NCBI GenBank assembly: GCA_015655225.1 | Contig: JAATFK010000603.1 | Span: 1 to 6,076, forward strand | Source of the DNA: Solirubrobacterales bacterium | Lineage (GTDB): Bacteria > Actinomycetota > Thermoleophilia > Solirubrobacterales > Solirubrobacteraceae | DNA: 6,076 nucleotides | Direction: 5' to 3' | Part shown: positions 1 through 5,681 of the stretch, piece after piece | Layout of the letters: the number at the start of each line of letters is the position of its first letter | Position numbering within the stretch: the first letter of the stretch is position 1 | Translations under genes and position numbers: made by a program | The notes under the pieces: generated by a model | Seen by the model: only the letters and a program-made list of their open reading frames with translations | Told to the model about the DNA's origin: nothing | Databases searched by the model: none

Positions 1-407
1 GCGGTGCCGGCGCGGCCCATGTGGTCGGCGAACGGCGCCAGGTGGCGTCTCGCGAACATCGGCTGCACGAGCGCCCGCTGGCGCTGCCATGACGGGCCCT
101 CGTTCGTGACGAGCCCTCTGCCGAGCACGCGCGTCAACAGCTCGTACTGGTTCGACTTGCCGTAGTTGTCCTGGTTGCTGACGAGGACGTGCCTGACCTG
201 CTCGGCGCCGCGCACGAAGTGGACGACGCCGCCGGCGAGGTCGAAGCGCACGACGTCGCCGTAGTGGGCGGCGTAGTGGTCCATGGCGTCGAGCGGGCTG
301 CGCTGGATCCGCAGCAGCGCGCGCACGATCGCGCGGCCTTGCGGCCCCGGGGCGAGCGGCGCGCGCGGGGTGCCGGAAGCGGTGGGAGCGGGGGAGGTGA
401 CGGCCAT
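1..407 (-). CDS. Cytochrome P450, N-terminal part (runs off left edge)
   Basis: Heme-thiolate monooxygenase, by similarity of the visible N-terminal 135 residues. Reading the minus strand from the ATG at 407-405 gives an open frame with no stop to the window edge. After a Pro/Ala-rich leader (residues 1-22, including PLAPGPQG) it shows the usual P450 start: a helix A region with YAAHYGDVVRFDLAGG (45-60), then beta strands, a B-helix region ending QDNYGKSNQYE (79-89), and the helix C signature GLVTNEGPSWQRQRALVQP (98-116). W107 and R111 form the WxxxR pair that contacts a heme propionate in this family. No N-terminal membrane anchor is seen, so it is probably a soluble bacterial P450. The I-helix, ExxR and Cys heme-ligand motifs lie outside the window, so intactness and subfamily cannot be judged. 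There is no Shine-Dalgarno before the ATG and a -10-like hexamer sits 7 nt away. Divergent from the acyl-CoA synthetase gene, which hints at a fatty-acyl or lipid substrate, but that is inference only. Confidence 0.9.
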   Translation of the reverse strand, partial: MAVTSPAPTASGTPRAPLAPGPQGRAIVRALLRIQRSPLDAMDHYAAHYGDVVRFDLAGGVVHFVRGAEQVRHVLVSNQDNYGKSNQYELLTRVLGRGLVTNEGPSWQRQRALVQPMFARRHLAPFADHMGRAGT

Positions 408-414
408 GGATCGC

Positions 415-420
415 ACCGTA
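415..420 (-). promoter_or_regulatory. Candidate -10 element for a leaderless P450 transcript
   Basis: On the minus strand the hexamer TACGGT (TAnnnT class) is followed by 7 nt and then the P450 ATG. This places the expected transcription start at or next to the start codon. No Shine-Dalgarno is present, which fits leaderless initiation. A -35 match is poor (TGGCAT at 438-443, 17 nt away). Sequence-only inference. Confidence 0.45.
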
Positions 421-423
421 CCA

Positions 424-445
424 TGTGACATCATTTGATGCCACA
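424..445. promoter_or_regulatory. 22 bp inverted repeat, candidate shared operator
   Basis: Left arm TGTGaCATCA (424-433) and right arm TGATGcCACA (436-445) are reverse complements at 9 of 10 positions, separated by TT. It lies in the divergent spacer, covers the candidate -35 of the acyl-CoA synthetase promoter and sits just upstream of the P450 -10. A dimeric regulator bound here could control both genes. It is also the most AT-containing stretch in a very GC-rich window, which makes a chance GC palindrome less likely. The arms contain TGTGA but the spacing does not fit a CRP site, and I cannot assign the binding protein. Confidence 0.5.
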
Positions 446-464
446 CCTGGTGGTCGGATAGCGT
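435..464 (+). promoter_or_regulatory. Candidate promoter of the acyl-CoA synthetase gene
   Basis: TTGATG (435-440) resembles a -35 box at four of six positions. TAGCGT (459-464) is a TAnnnT-type -10 at 18 nt spacing. Transcription would start near 471, giving a leader of about 43 nt before the ATG at 514. The -35 lies inside the 22 bp dyad, so a bound regulator would be expected to block it. This promoter also argues against the upstream in-frame GTG at 463, which would fall inside the -10. Confidence 0.4.
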
Positions 465-495
465 GGCACGAGCCGGCGAAGCGGTCGCCGTGAGC

Positions 496-505
496 AAAGG
501 GAGGA
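496..505 (+). promoter_or_regulatory. Strong Shine-Dalgarno that sets the acyl-CoA synthetase start
   Basis: AAAGGGAGGA carries the GGAGG core (500-504), 9 nt before the ATG at 514. The in-frame upstream GTG at 463 has no such site, so the ATG at 514 is preferred. Confidence 0.75.
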
Positions 506-513
506 CGGGTCAG

Positions 514-2337
514 ATGGAGCGCAGCACGATCCCCGCGCCGGCGGGACCGGCGGTCGAGGCCGCGACGGTCGGCGAGGCGCTGCGGCGGACCGCCGCGAAC
601 CACCCCGACCTGGTCGCGGTGCGGACCCTCGACGGGTCCGTCTCGCTCACCTGGGCGGAGCTGCGCCAGCGCGTCGACGCGCTCGCGCGCGGCCTCGCCG
701 GCCTCGGCGTCGGTTACGGCGACACGGTCGCCCTGATGCTCGCCAACCGGCCCGAGTTCCACATCGCCGACCTCGCGGCCGTGACGCTCGGCGCCGCGCC
801 CTTCTCCGTCTACCAGACCTACGCGGCCGAGCAGGTCGGCTTCGTCGTCGGCGACGCGGCCGCGCGCGTCGCGATCGTGGAGCAGGCGTACCTCCCGGTC
901 GTGCTGGCGGCCCGCATCGACCTGCCGGAGCTGGAGCACATCATCGTCGTGGACGGCCCCGGCGACGGCCACGACGCCGAGCCGGTCGGCGTCCTGCGCC
1001 TCGACGAGGTCGAGGGCGCGAACCCCGGCTTCGACCTCGACGCGGCGCTCGCCGCCGTCGGCCCCGACGACGTCGCGACGCTGATCTACACCTCCGGCAC
1101 GACCGGGCCGCCGAAGGGCGTCGAGATCGCGCACCGCAACGTCTTCGGCACCGTCCGCAGCGTGCAGAGCATCATCGAGCTGGATCCCGGCGCGAAGGTG
1201 ATCTCGTGGCTGCCGGCGGCGCACATCGCCGAGCGCGCCGCGCACCACTACATCCCGATCGTCTACGCCTGCACGATCACGACCTGCCCCGACCCGCGCC
1301 GCATCATCGAGGCGCTGCCGCAGGTCCACCCGACCTGGTTCTTCGCCGTCCCGCGCATCTGGGAGAGACTGAAGGCGGGGCTCGAGACGATGGTCGCCGC
1401 GCAGCCGGAGGAGGCGCGCGCGAGAGCGCAGGGCGCGCTCGACGCCGCGCTCACGCGCGTGCGGCTGCGGCGCGCCGGGGAGGAGGTGCCGCCCGAGCTG
1501 GAGGCGGCGGTCGCGCGCGCCGACGCGGAGCTGTTCAGCGGCCTGCGGGCGATGCTCGGCCTCGACGAGGTCGTCACCGTCAACGTCGGCGCCGCCCCGA
1601 CGCCACCCGAGGTGATCGAGTTCTTCCACGCGATCGGGATCGAGCTCGCGGAGCTGTGGGGGATGTCGGAGACCTGCGGCTCGGGAACCGTCAACCGGCC
1701 CGGCGAGGTCCGCATCGGCACCGTCGGCCCGGCCGCGCCCGGCAACGAGGTGAGACTCGCCGAGGACGGCGAGCTGCTCGTGCGCGGCGCCTGCGTGATG
1801 CGCGGCTACCGCAACCGCCCGCGCCAGACGCGCGAGGCGCTCAGCCCCGACGGCTGGCTCGCGACCGGCGACGTGGCGACGATCGACGAGGACGGCTTCG
1901 TCACGATCGTCGACCGCAAGAAGGAGCTGATCATCAACGCCGCCGGCAAGAACATGTCGCCGGCGAACATCGAGGCGACGGTCAAGAGCGCCAGCCCGCT
2001 GATCGGCCAGGCGTGCGTGATCGGCGACGGGCGCCAGTACAACACCGCCCTGCTCGTGCTCGACGCCGACTACGCGCCGCTGTGGGCGCAGCAGCACGGG
2101 ATCGAGGAGACCGATCTCGCCGAGCTGGCGGTGCGCGAAGAGGTGCGCGCGGCCGTGCAGGAGGCGATCGACGGCGCCAACGCGCGCCTCTCGCGGCCCG
2201 AGCAGATCAAGTCCTTCACGCTCGTGCGCGGCGACTGGCTGCCGGGCGGGGAGGAGCTGACGCCGACGATGAAGCTGCGGCGCAAGCCGATCGGCGAGAA
2301 GTACGCGGAGGAGATCGCGGCGATGTACGCCGGCTGA
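514..2337 (+). CDS. Long-chain acyl-CoA synthetase (AMP-forming), FadD15-like
   Basis: Activates a fatty acid to acyl-AMP and then acyl-CoA. It is a 607-residue member of the ANL adenylate-forming superfamily, close to the usual length of the roughly 600-residue long-chain class. Core motifs are in order: the P-loop YTSGTTGPPKG (192-202), the SWLPAAHIAER region characteristic of long-chain enzymes, the A5 motif WGMSET (382-387), GELLVRGACVMRGY, the ATP-ribose-binding TGD (451-453), the hinge and A8 segment DRKKELIINAAGKNMSP (467-483), and the A10 LTPTMKLRRKPIG with the catalytic lysine K587. An Ala/Arg/Glu-rich helical segment (about 290-345) between the P-loop and A5 is also typical of long-chain enzymes. 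No signal peptide or membrane segment is seen, so it is likely cytoplasmic or peripheral. The start is set by the Shine-Dalgarno at 496-505; a longer form from GTG 463 would add 17 unconserved-looking residues. A few AGA codons occur. The exact acyl chain specificity cannot be read from sequence. Confidence 0.92.
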   Translation: MERSTIPAPAGPAVEAATVGEALRRTAANHPDLVAVRTLDGSVSLTWAELRQRVDALARGLAGLGVGYGDTVALMLANRPEFHIADLAAVTLGAAPFSVYQTYAAEQVGFVVGDAAARVAIVEQAYLPVVLAARIDLPELEHIIVVDGPGDGHDAEPVGVLRLDEVEGANPGFDLDAALAAVGPDDVATLIYTSGTTGPPKGVEIAHRNVFGTVRSVQSIIELDPGAKVISWLPAAHIAERAAHHYIPIVYACTITTCPDPRRIIEALPQVHPTWFFAVPRIWERLKAGLETMVAAQPEEARARAQGALDAALTRVRLRRAGEEVPPELEAAVARADAELFSGLRAMLGLDEVVTVNVGAAPTPPEVIEFFHAIGIELAELWGMSETCGSGTVNRPGEVRIGTVGPAAPGNEVRLAEDGELLVRGACVMRGYRNRPRQTREALSPDGWLATGDVATIDEDGFVTIVDRKKELIINAAGKNMSPANIEATVKSASPLIGQACVIGDGRQYNTALLVLDADYAPLWAQQHGIEETDLAELAVREEVRAAVQEAIDGANARLSRPEQIKSFTLVRGDWLPGGEELTPTMKLRRKPIGEKYAEEIAAMYAG

Positions 2338-2358
2338 GCGCGCCGGACACATCCCGGA

Positions 2359-2381
2359 GACAGCTTCCCGGGGCAGCTGTC
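2359..2381. promoter_or_regulatory. 23 bp dyad at the ispG promoter (operator or hairpin)
   Basis: Outer arms GACAGCT (2359-2365) and AGCTGTC (2375-2381) are perfect reverse complements. Inside them, after one mismatch, CCC (2367-2369) and GGG (2371-2373) also pair, so 10 of 11 base pairs are symmetric around G2370. It starts 21 nt after the acyl-CoA synthetase stop and ends one base before the ispG -10, so it fills the -35/spacer region. Two readings are possible: an operator for a regulator of ispG, or a hairpin that ends upstream transcription. There is no T tract after it, which favours the operator reading. Confidence 0.5.
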
Positions 2382-2382
2382 C

Positions 2383-2388
2383 TACACT
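2383..2388 (+). promoter_or_regulatory. Candidate -10 element for a leaderless ispG transcript
   Basis: TACACT matches the -10 consensus at four of six positions and lies 6 nt before the ispG ATG at 2395, so transcription should begin at or near the A of the start codon. The only purine run (GAGG, 2389-2392) is 2 nt from the ATG, too close to work as a Shine-Dalgarno. Confidence 0.5.
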
Positions 2389-2394
2389 GAGGTC

Positions 2395-3693
2395 ATGTCC
2401 TCCAAGCGCCAGATCCACGTCGGCAGCGTGCCGATCGGCGGCGGGGCTCCGGTCGCCGTCCAGACGATGACGAAGACCGAGACCGCCGACCTCCAGGCGA
2501 CGATGGCGCAGATCCATCGCGTCGCCGAGGCGGGAGCCGACATCGTCCGCGTCGCGGTCCCGCGCGAGCAGGACGTGGAGGCGCTCAGAACGATCGTGAG
2601 AGAGTCGCCGATCCCGATCATCGCGGACATCCACTTCAACTACACGCTCGCGCTCAGAGCGATGGACGCGGGCGCGCACGCGGTCCGCATCAACCCGGGC
2701 AACATCGGCGGCTCCGACAGAGTCGCGATGGTCGTCGCGAAGGCGAAGGAGACCGGCACGCCGCTGCGCATCGGCGTCAACTCCGGCTCGCTGCCGAGAC
2801 ACCTGCACGAGCTGGAGCGCGAGAACAGCGTCGAGGCGCTCGTGACCGCCGCGACCGAGTTCGTCGAGCTGATGGAGCGCCTCACGTTCGACGACTTCAG
2901 AGTCTCGATCAAGTCGACCAACGTGCCGAACACGATCGCCTCCAACCGGCTCCTCTCGCAGCGGATCCCCTACCCGCTCCACCTCGGCATCACCGAGGCC
3001 GGGACGAGATGGTCGGGCTCGCTCAAGAGCTCCGTCGGCCTCGGCACGCTGCTGGCCGACGGGATCGGCGACACGATCCGCATCTCGCTCTCCACCTTCC
3101 ACGCGGAGGAGGAGGTCAAGGTCGCCTGGGAGATCCTCAAGGCGCTGCAGCTGCGCGAGCGCGGCCCGGTCCTGATCGCCTGCCCGACCTGCGGCCGTCT
3201 CCAGTTCGACATGGACACGGTCGTCGCCGACATCGAGAAGCGCCTGGAGGCATACCCCGACCCGATCGAGGTCGCGGTCCTCGGCTGCGCCGTCAACGGC
3301 ATCGGCGAGGCGTCGCACGCCGACTTCGGCATCACCGGCGCGAAGAACGAGGGCCTGATCTTCAGCCGCGGCAGAGCGCTGCGGAAGGTCCCGCAGGACC
3401 AGCTGGTCGACACGCTCTTCGCCGAGATCGACAAGTACGTCGCCTCCAGAGAGATCGACGTCGACCACGCCGAGGCCGCCGAGGGCGCCGCCTGGCTGCA
3501 GGCGATCGAGGAGGAGAACGCGGGGGAGATGACGCCCGAGCGGCTCGCCGCGCTCGAGAAGGCCGCCGCGAACGCGGCCGACGCCAATGACCTCGACGAG
3601 ATGTCCGGCAGCCTGCTCGACGTCGTCGCCGCCCGCCAGCGGCTCGACGAGCAGGAGTCGCCGACCGCCGGCCGCCGCTTCTCGCGCACGTAG
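2395..3693 (+). CDS. ispG: 4-hydroxy-3-methylbut-2-enyl diphosphate synthase (flavodoxin/ferredoxin)
   Basis: IspG (GcpE) reductively converts methylerythritol cyclodiphosphate to HMBPP, the penultimate step of the MEP isoprenoid pathway, in the cytoplasm. The N-terminal TIM barrel opens with VGSVPIGGGAPVAVQTMTKTET and continues through ADIHFNYTLALRAMDAGAHAVRINPGNIG, both family hallmarks. The [4Fe-4S] domain has CPTCGR with C263 and C266, and GCAVNGIGE with C298 and the active-site glutamate E305. These match the three cysteines and glutamate known in bacterial IspG. The catalytic core appears to end near residue 350. About 80 further residues follow: an Ala/Glu-rich, probably helical acidic stretch ending in a short basic tail (GRRFSRT). 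This makes the protein longer (432 residues) than the usual 360-390. About nine of its 32 or so arginines use AGA, striking in such GC-rich DNA. The start is the ATG directly after the candidate leaderless promoter; no earlier good start is seen. Confidence 0.97.
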   Translation: MSSKRQIHVGSVPIGGGAPVAVQTMTKTETADLQATMAQIHRVAEAGADIVRVAVPREQDVEALRTIVRESPIPIIADIHFNYTLALRAMDAGAHAVRINPGNIGGSDRVAMVVAKAKETGTPLRIGVNSGSLPRHLHELERENSVEALVTAATEFVELMERLTFDDFRVSIKSTNVPNTIASNRLLSQRIPYPLHLGITEAGTRWSGSLKSSVGLGTLLADGIGDTIRISLSTFHAEEEVKVAWEILKALQLRERGPVLIACPTCGRLQFDMDTVVADIEKRLEAYPDPIEVAVLGCAVNGIGEASHADFGITGAKNEGLIFSRGRALRKVPQDQLVDTLFAEIDKYVASREIDVDHAEAAEGAAWLQAIEEENAGEMTPERLAALEKAAANAADANDLDEMSGSLLDVVAARQRLDEQESPTAGRRFSRT

Positions 3694-3728
3694 CGCGCGG
3701 CGGCCACCTGAAGCGGCGCGCGGGCCGC
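3694..3728 (+). terminator. GC-rich hairpin region after ispG (weak terminator candidate)
   Basis: Directly after the ispG stop, CGCGCG (3694-3699) can pair with CGCGCG (3717-3722), or alternatively GCGGCC (3700-3705) with GGCCGC (3723-3728). These pairings compete with each other, loops are about 17 nt, and no T tract follows. In DNA this GC-rich such pairings arise easily by chance, so this is only a possibility. Confidence 0.2.
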
Positions 3729-3739
3729 GTGCCCGGCGC

Positions 3740-3745
3740 TAGGCT
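3740..3745 (+). promoter_or_regulatory. Candidate -10 element for a leaderless hydrolase transcript
   Basis: TAGGCT (TAnnnT class) lies 6 nt before the GTG at 3752, and no Shine-Dalgarno is present. The octamer GCTAGGCT (3738-3745) recurs exactly before proS. An imperfect dyad with GCCC and GGGC ends (3731-3749) is centred on the hexamer. No clear -35 is seen. Confidence 0.45.
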
Positions 3746-3751
3746 GGGCAC

Positions 3752-4576
3752 GTGGCCAGCCTCGCCTACGACCGCTCCGGCACCGGTGCCCCGCTCCTGC
3801 TGGTGCACGGGATCGGCTCGCGGCGCGGTGCCTGGGATCCGGTCCTCGCCGTCCTCGGCGGCACGCGCGACGCGATCGCGATCGACCTGCCGGGCTTCGG
3901 CGACTCGGCGCCGCTGCCGCCGGGCGCCGTCCCCTCGGTGCAGGGGCTGGCGGACGCCGTCGCGGCGTTCGTGGAGGAGCTGGGGCTCGAGCGCCCGCCG
4001 GACGTCGTCGGCAACTCGCTCGGCGGCGCGATCGCGCTGGAGCTGGCCCGCCGCGGCGTCGTCTCCTCGGCGCTGCTGCTCTCGCCGGTCGGGTTCGCCT
4101 CGCCGGGTGAGGCGCGCTACGGCGTCGCAGTCCTGCGCAGCTTCCGCTTCACCGCCAGACGGCTCGCGCCGGTCGCCTCGCAGGTCGCGGGCACGGCGCT
4201 CGGCCGCGCGCTGATCGGCGGCCTCACCTTCGGCCACCCGACGCGCGTGGAGCCCGCCGCGATGGCGGCCGACGTCGTCGGGCTCGCGCGCGCGACCGGC
4301 TTCGAGGCGACGCTCCGCGCGATCGCCCACCACCGCTTCGAGCACGGCGAGCGGCTGCGGGTGCCGGTCACGGTCGCGTGGGGCACGCGCGACCGGCTGC
4401 TGCTGCCGCGTCAGGCCGACCGCGCGCGGGCCGCGCTGCCGCTCGCGCGCCACGTCCCGCTCGACGGCTGCGGCCACGTGCCGATGCCCGACGCGCCGGC
4501 CGCGATCGCCGCGCTGCTCGCGCTCAGCGCTGCCGACGGCGCAACTCCCGGTGTCGCGGCGGGTTCTCGAGCCTGA
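3752..4576 (+). CDS. Alpha/beta-hydrolase fold protein
   Basis: A 274-residue single-domain alpha/beta-hydrolase, likely a cytoplasmic esterase, lipase or C-C/epoxide-type hydrolase; the substrate is unknown. After the first strand (PLLLVHGIGSRRGAW, with the oxyanion-hole HGIG at 19-22) comes AIDLPGFGDS, typical of the fold. The nucleophile elbow is GNSLGG with S89. The acid is D214 in WGTRDRLLLP and the histidine is H242 in GCGHVPMPDAP, so the triad is complete. The variable cap lies roughly at residues 120-195 and is Ala/Arg/Gly rich. There is no signal peptide. The start is the GTG 6 nt after a -10-like hexamer; residues follow the fold at once (LAYDRSGTGAPLLLVHG), so no sequence is missing. 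The C-terminal 15 or so residues after the last helix are low complexity. It sits between ispG and the secreted protein with a separate apparent promoter, so no shared pathway is implied. Confidence 0.88.
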   Translation: MASLAYDRSGTGAPLLLVHGIGSRRGAWDPVLAVLGGTRDAIAIDLPGFGDSAPLPPGAVPSVQGLADAVAAFVEELGLERPPDVVGNSLGGAIALELARRGVVSSALLLSPVGFASPGEARYGVAVLRSFRFTARRLAPVASQVAGTALGRALIGGLTFGHPTRVEPAAMAADVVGLARATGFEATLRAIAHHRFEHGERLRVPVTVAWGTRDRLLLPRQADRARAALPLARHVPLDGCGHVPMPDAPAAIAALLALSAADGATPGVAAGSRA

Positions 4577-4605
4577 ACCCCGTCCGCCGCCGCCGAGGCG
4601 CTCGC

Positions 4606-4611
4606 TACAGT
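4606..4611 (+). promoter_or_regulatory. Candidate -10 element of the secreted-protein gene
   Basis: TACAGT fits the TAnnnT -10 class and lies in the 108 bp gap after the hydrolase. Transcription would start near 4618, giving a leader of about 65-70 nt before the GTG at 4685. The leader holds a 12 bp dyad with arms CGACC and GGTCG (4636-4647). No convincing -35 box is visible. Confidence 0.35.
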
Positions 4612-4669
4612 CCCTCGGCCCGTCCCGCGCGTCGCCGACCCCGGTCGCGCGCAGGGAAGCTCGCCGAGA

Positions 4670-4674
4670 AAGGA
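4670..4674 (+). promoter_or_regulatory. Shine-Dalgarno that sets the GTG start of the secreted protein
   Basis: AAGGA, in the purine run GAGAAAGGAA, lies 10 nt before the GTG at 4685. The GTG is followed at once by a classic signal-peptide sequence, which supports this start. Confidence 0.65.
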
Positions 4675-4684
4675 ACCGTTCGAC

Positions 4685-5638
4685 GTGAAGCTCCGTCGCC
4701 TGCTGCCTGCCGTCCTGACCCTCGCGCTGCTCGCCGCGGCGCTGGTCGTGCCGGCCACCGGAAGCGCCTACGTCGTCGGGATCGGGGACCAGAGCCCCGA
4801 CCTCTTCACGAACCCGTACTACACGGCGCTGCATCCGAAGCGGACCCGCCTGATCACGCCGTACAACTCGATCACGAAGGACCCGAAGGACCTCTCGGCG
4901 TGGCTCACGGCCGCCAGAGCGGCGCACGAGGAGGTCGTCGTCGCCTTCGGCCTGCCGTCGAACATGGTCTGCCCGAACCTGAACGGCAAGAAGGGCTGCA
5001 CGCCGGTCTCGACGGCGAGCTACGCGAGCGCCTTCAAGGCGTTCCACAAGAAGTACCCGTGGGTGACGATCATCCAGCCGTGGAACGAGGTCAACAACCT
5101 CACGCAGCCGACGGTCCACGACCCGGCCGTGCTCGTCAGCTACTACAAGATCGTCAAGCAGTACTGCCCGAAGTGCACCGTGACCGGCGCCGACCTGCAG
5201 GACCTGCCGAACTTCACCACCTACACCACGGCGCTGCTGAAGGACTTCAAGAAGGCGAAGGTCGCCACCCCGCAGCTGTGGGGGATCCACAACTACACCG
5301 ACACGAACCGCTTCGTGCCCGACGCGAAGAGCACGATGCGCAGAGCGGTCAAGCTGCTGCCCGGCAAGATCTGGGTGACGGAGACCGGCGGCCTCTTCCG
5401 CTTCCAGCCGCAGAACAGCCGTCAGACCTTCCGGCCGGACCTCGCGCGGCAGAAGAGAGCGCTGCAGGCGGTCTTCACGCAGGCGACCAAGTACCAGTCG
5501 AAGATCAGCCGCGTCTACCTCTACAACTGGTTCGCCCCGGTGCCGAGCAACCGCTTCGACGCGGCCGTGCTCGACATCACCGGATTGCCGCGCCCGGAGT
5601 ACAGCGTCCTGCTCAAGTACAAGAACTACTTCAAGTAG
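4685..5638 (+). CDS. Secreted glycoside-hydrolase-like (clan GH-A type TIM barrel) protein
   Basis: A 317-residue exported protein, probably a sugar-cleaving or sugar-binding TIM barrel; the substrate is unknown. Residues 1-28 form a Sec signal peptide: MKLRR basic start, a Leu/Ala hydrophobic core (about 6-22) and a cleavage site after GSA (28), before YVVGIGDQSP. No lipobox is seen, so it should be released outside or remain wall-associated. The mature part resembles clan GH-A enzymes: QPWNEVNN with E135 at the acid/base position, GIHNYTD (200-206), and WVTETGG with E233 at the nucleophile position, about 98 residues apart as in that clan. The barrel ends with VYLYNWFAP and a closing LPRPEYSVLLKYKNYF. 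Four cysteines (C96, C105, C161, C164) suggest two disulfides, one closing a Lys/Gly loop. Lysine is frequent, all or nearly all as AAG. I recognise similar proteins in actinobacteria but cannot place it in a numbered GH family. The catalytic role is inferred from motif spacing. Confidence 0.8.
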   Translation: MKLRRLLPAVLTLALLAAALVVPATGSAYVVGIGDQSPDLFTNPYYTALHPKRTRLITPYNSITKDPKDLSAWLTAARAAHEEVVVAFGLPSNMVCPNLNGKKGCTPVSTASYASAFKAFHKKYPWVTIIQPWNEVNNLTQPTVHDPAVLVSYYKIVKQYCPKCTVTGADLQDLPNFTTYTTALLKDFKKAKVATPQLWGIHNYTDTNRFVPDAKSTMRRAVKLLPGKIWVTETGGLFRFQPQNSRQTFRPDLARQKRALQAVFTQATKYQSKISRVYLYNWFAPVPSNRFDAAVLDITGLPRPEYSVLLKYKNYFK

Positions 5639-5666
5639 GAAGCACCGCACTGGGGCGGGCACCGGC

Positions 5667-5672
5667 TAGGCT
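5667..5672 (+). promoter_or_regulatory. Candidate -10 element for a near-leaderless proS transcript
   Basis: TAGGCT, within the octamer GCTAGGCT (5665-5672) also found before the hydrolase gene, lies 9 nt before the proS ATG at 5682. Transcription would start 0-3 nt before the ATG. No Shine-Dalgarno is present in the 43 bp gap after the secreted-protein stop. Confidence 0.45.
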
Positions 5673-5681
5673 ACGCCGCCG

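Noticed and set aside
134..428. Short open frames on both strands in the left end (134-424 minus, 189-428 plus)
   Set aside because: Both are out of frame with the P450 reading (407 to 1, minus), which shows the WxxxR helix C signature. They are shadows.
424..445. CRP/FNR-type site in the divergent spacer
   Set aside because: It contains TGTGA and a CACA end, but the half-site spacing is 12 nt between TGTGA and the CACA arm rather than the 6 nt spacing of a CRP-type site.
463..513. Upstream GTG start at 463 for the acyl-CoA synthetase
   Set aside because: It overlaps the candidate -10 and lacks a Shine-Dalgarno, whereas ATG 514 has an excellent one at 9 nt.
1206..2390. A 394-codon plus-strand frame inside the acyl-CoA synthetase gene
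   Set aside because: Arg/Ala/Gly-rich shadow of the real frame, which carries all adenylation motifs.
4636..4647. 12 bp dyad (CGACC/GGTCG) in the leader of the secreted-protein gene as a riboswitch or attenuator
   Set aside because: Only five paired bases around a 2 nt centre in GC-rich DNA, with no conserved riboswitch core or T tract.
3362..5662. A 766-codon minus-strand open frame across ispG, the hydrolase and the secreted-protein gene
   Set aside because: Its translation is Arg/Ala/Gly low complexity with no recognisable domain, and it is antisense to three well-supported genes. Such frames are common in very GC-rich DNA.
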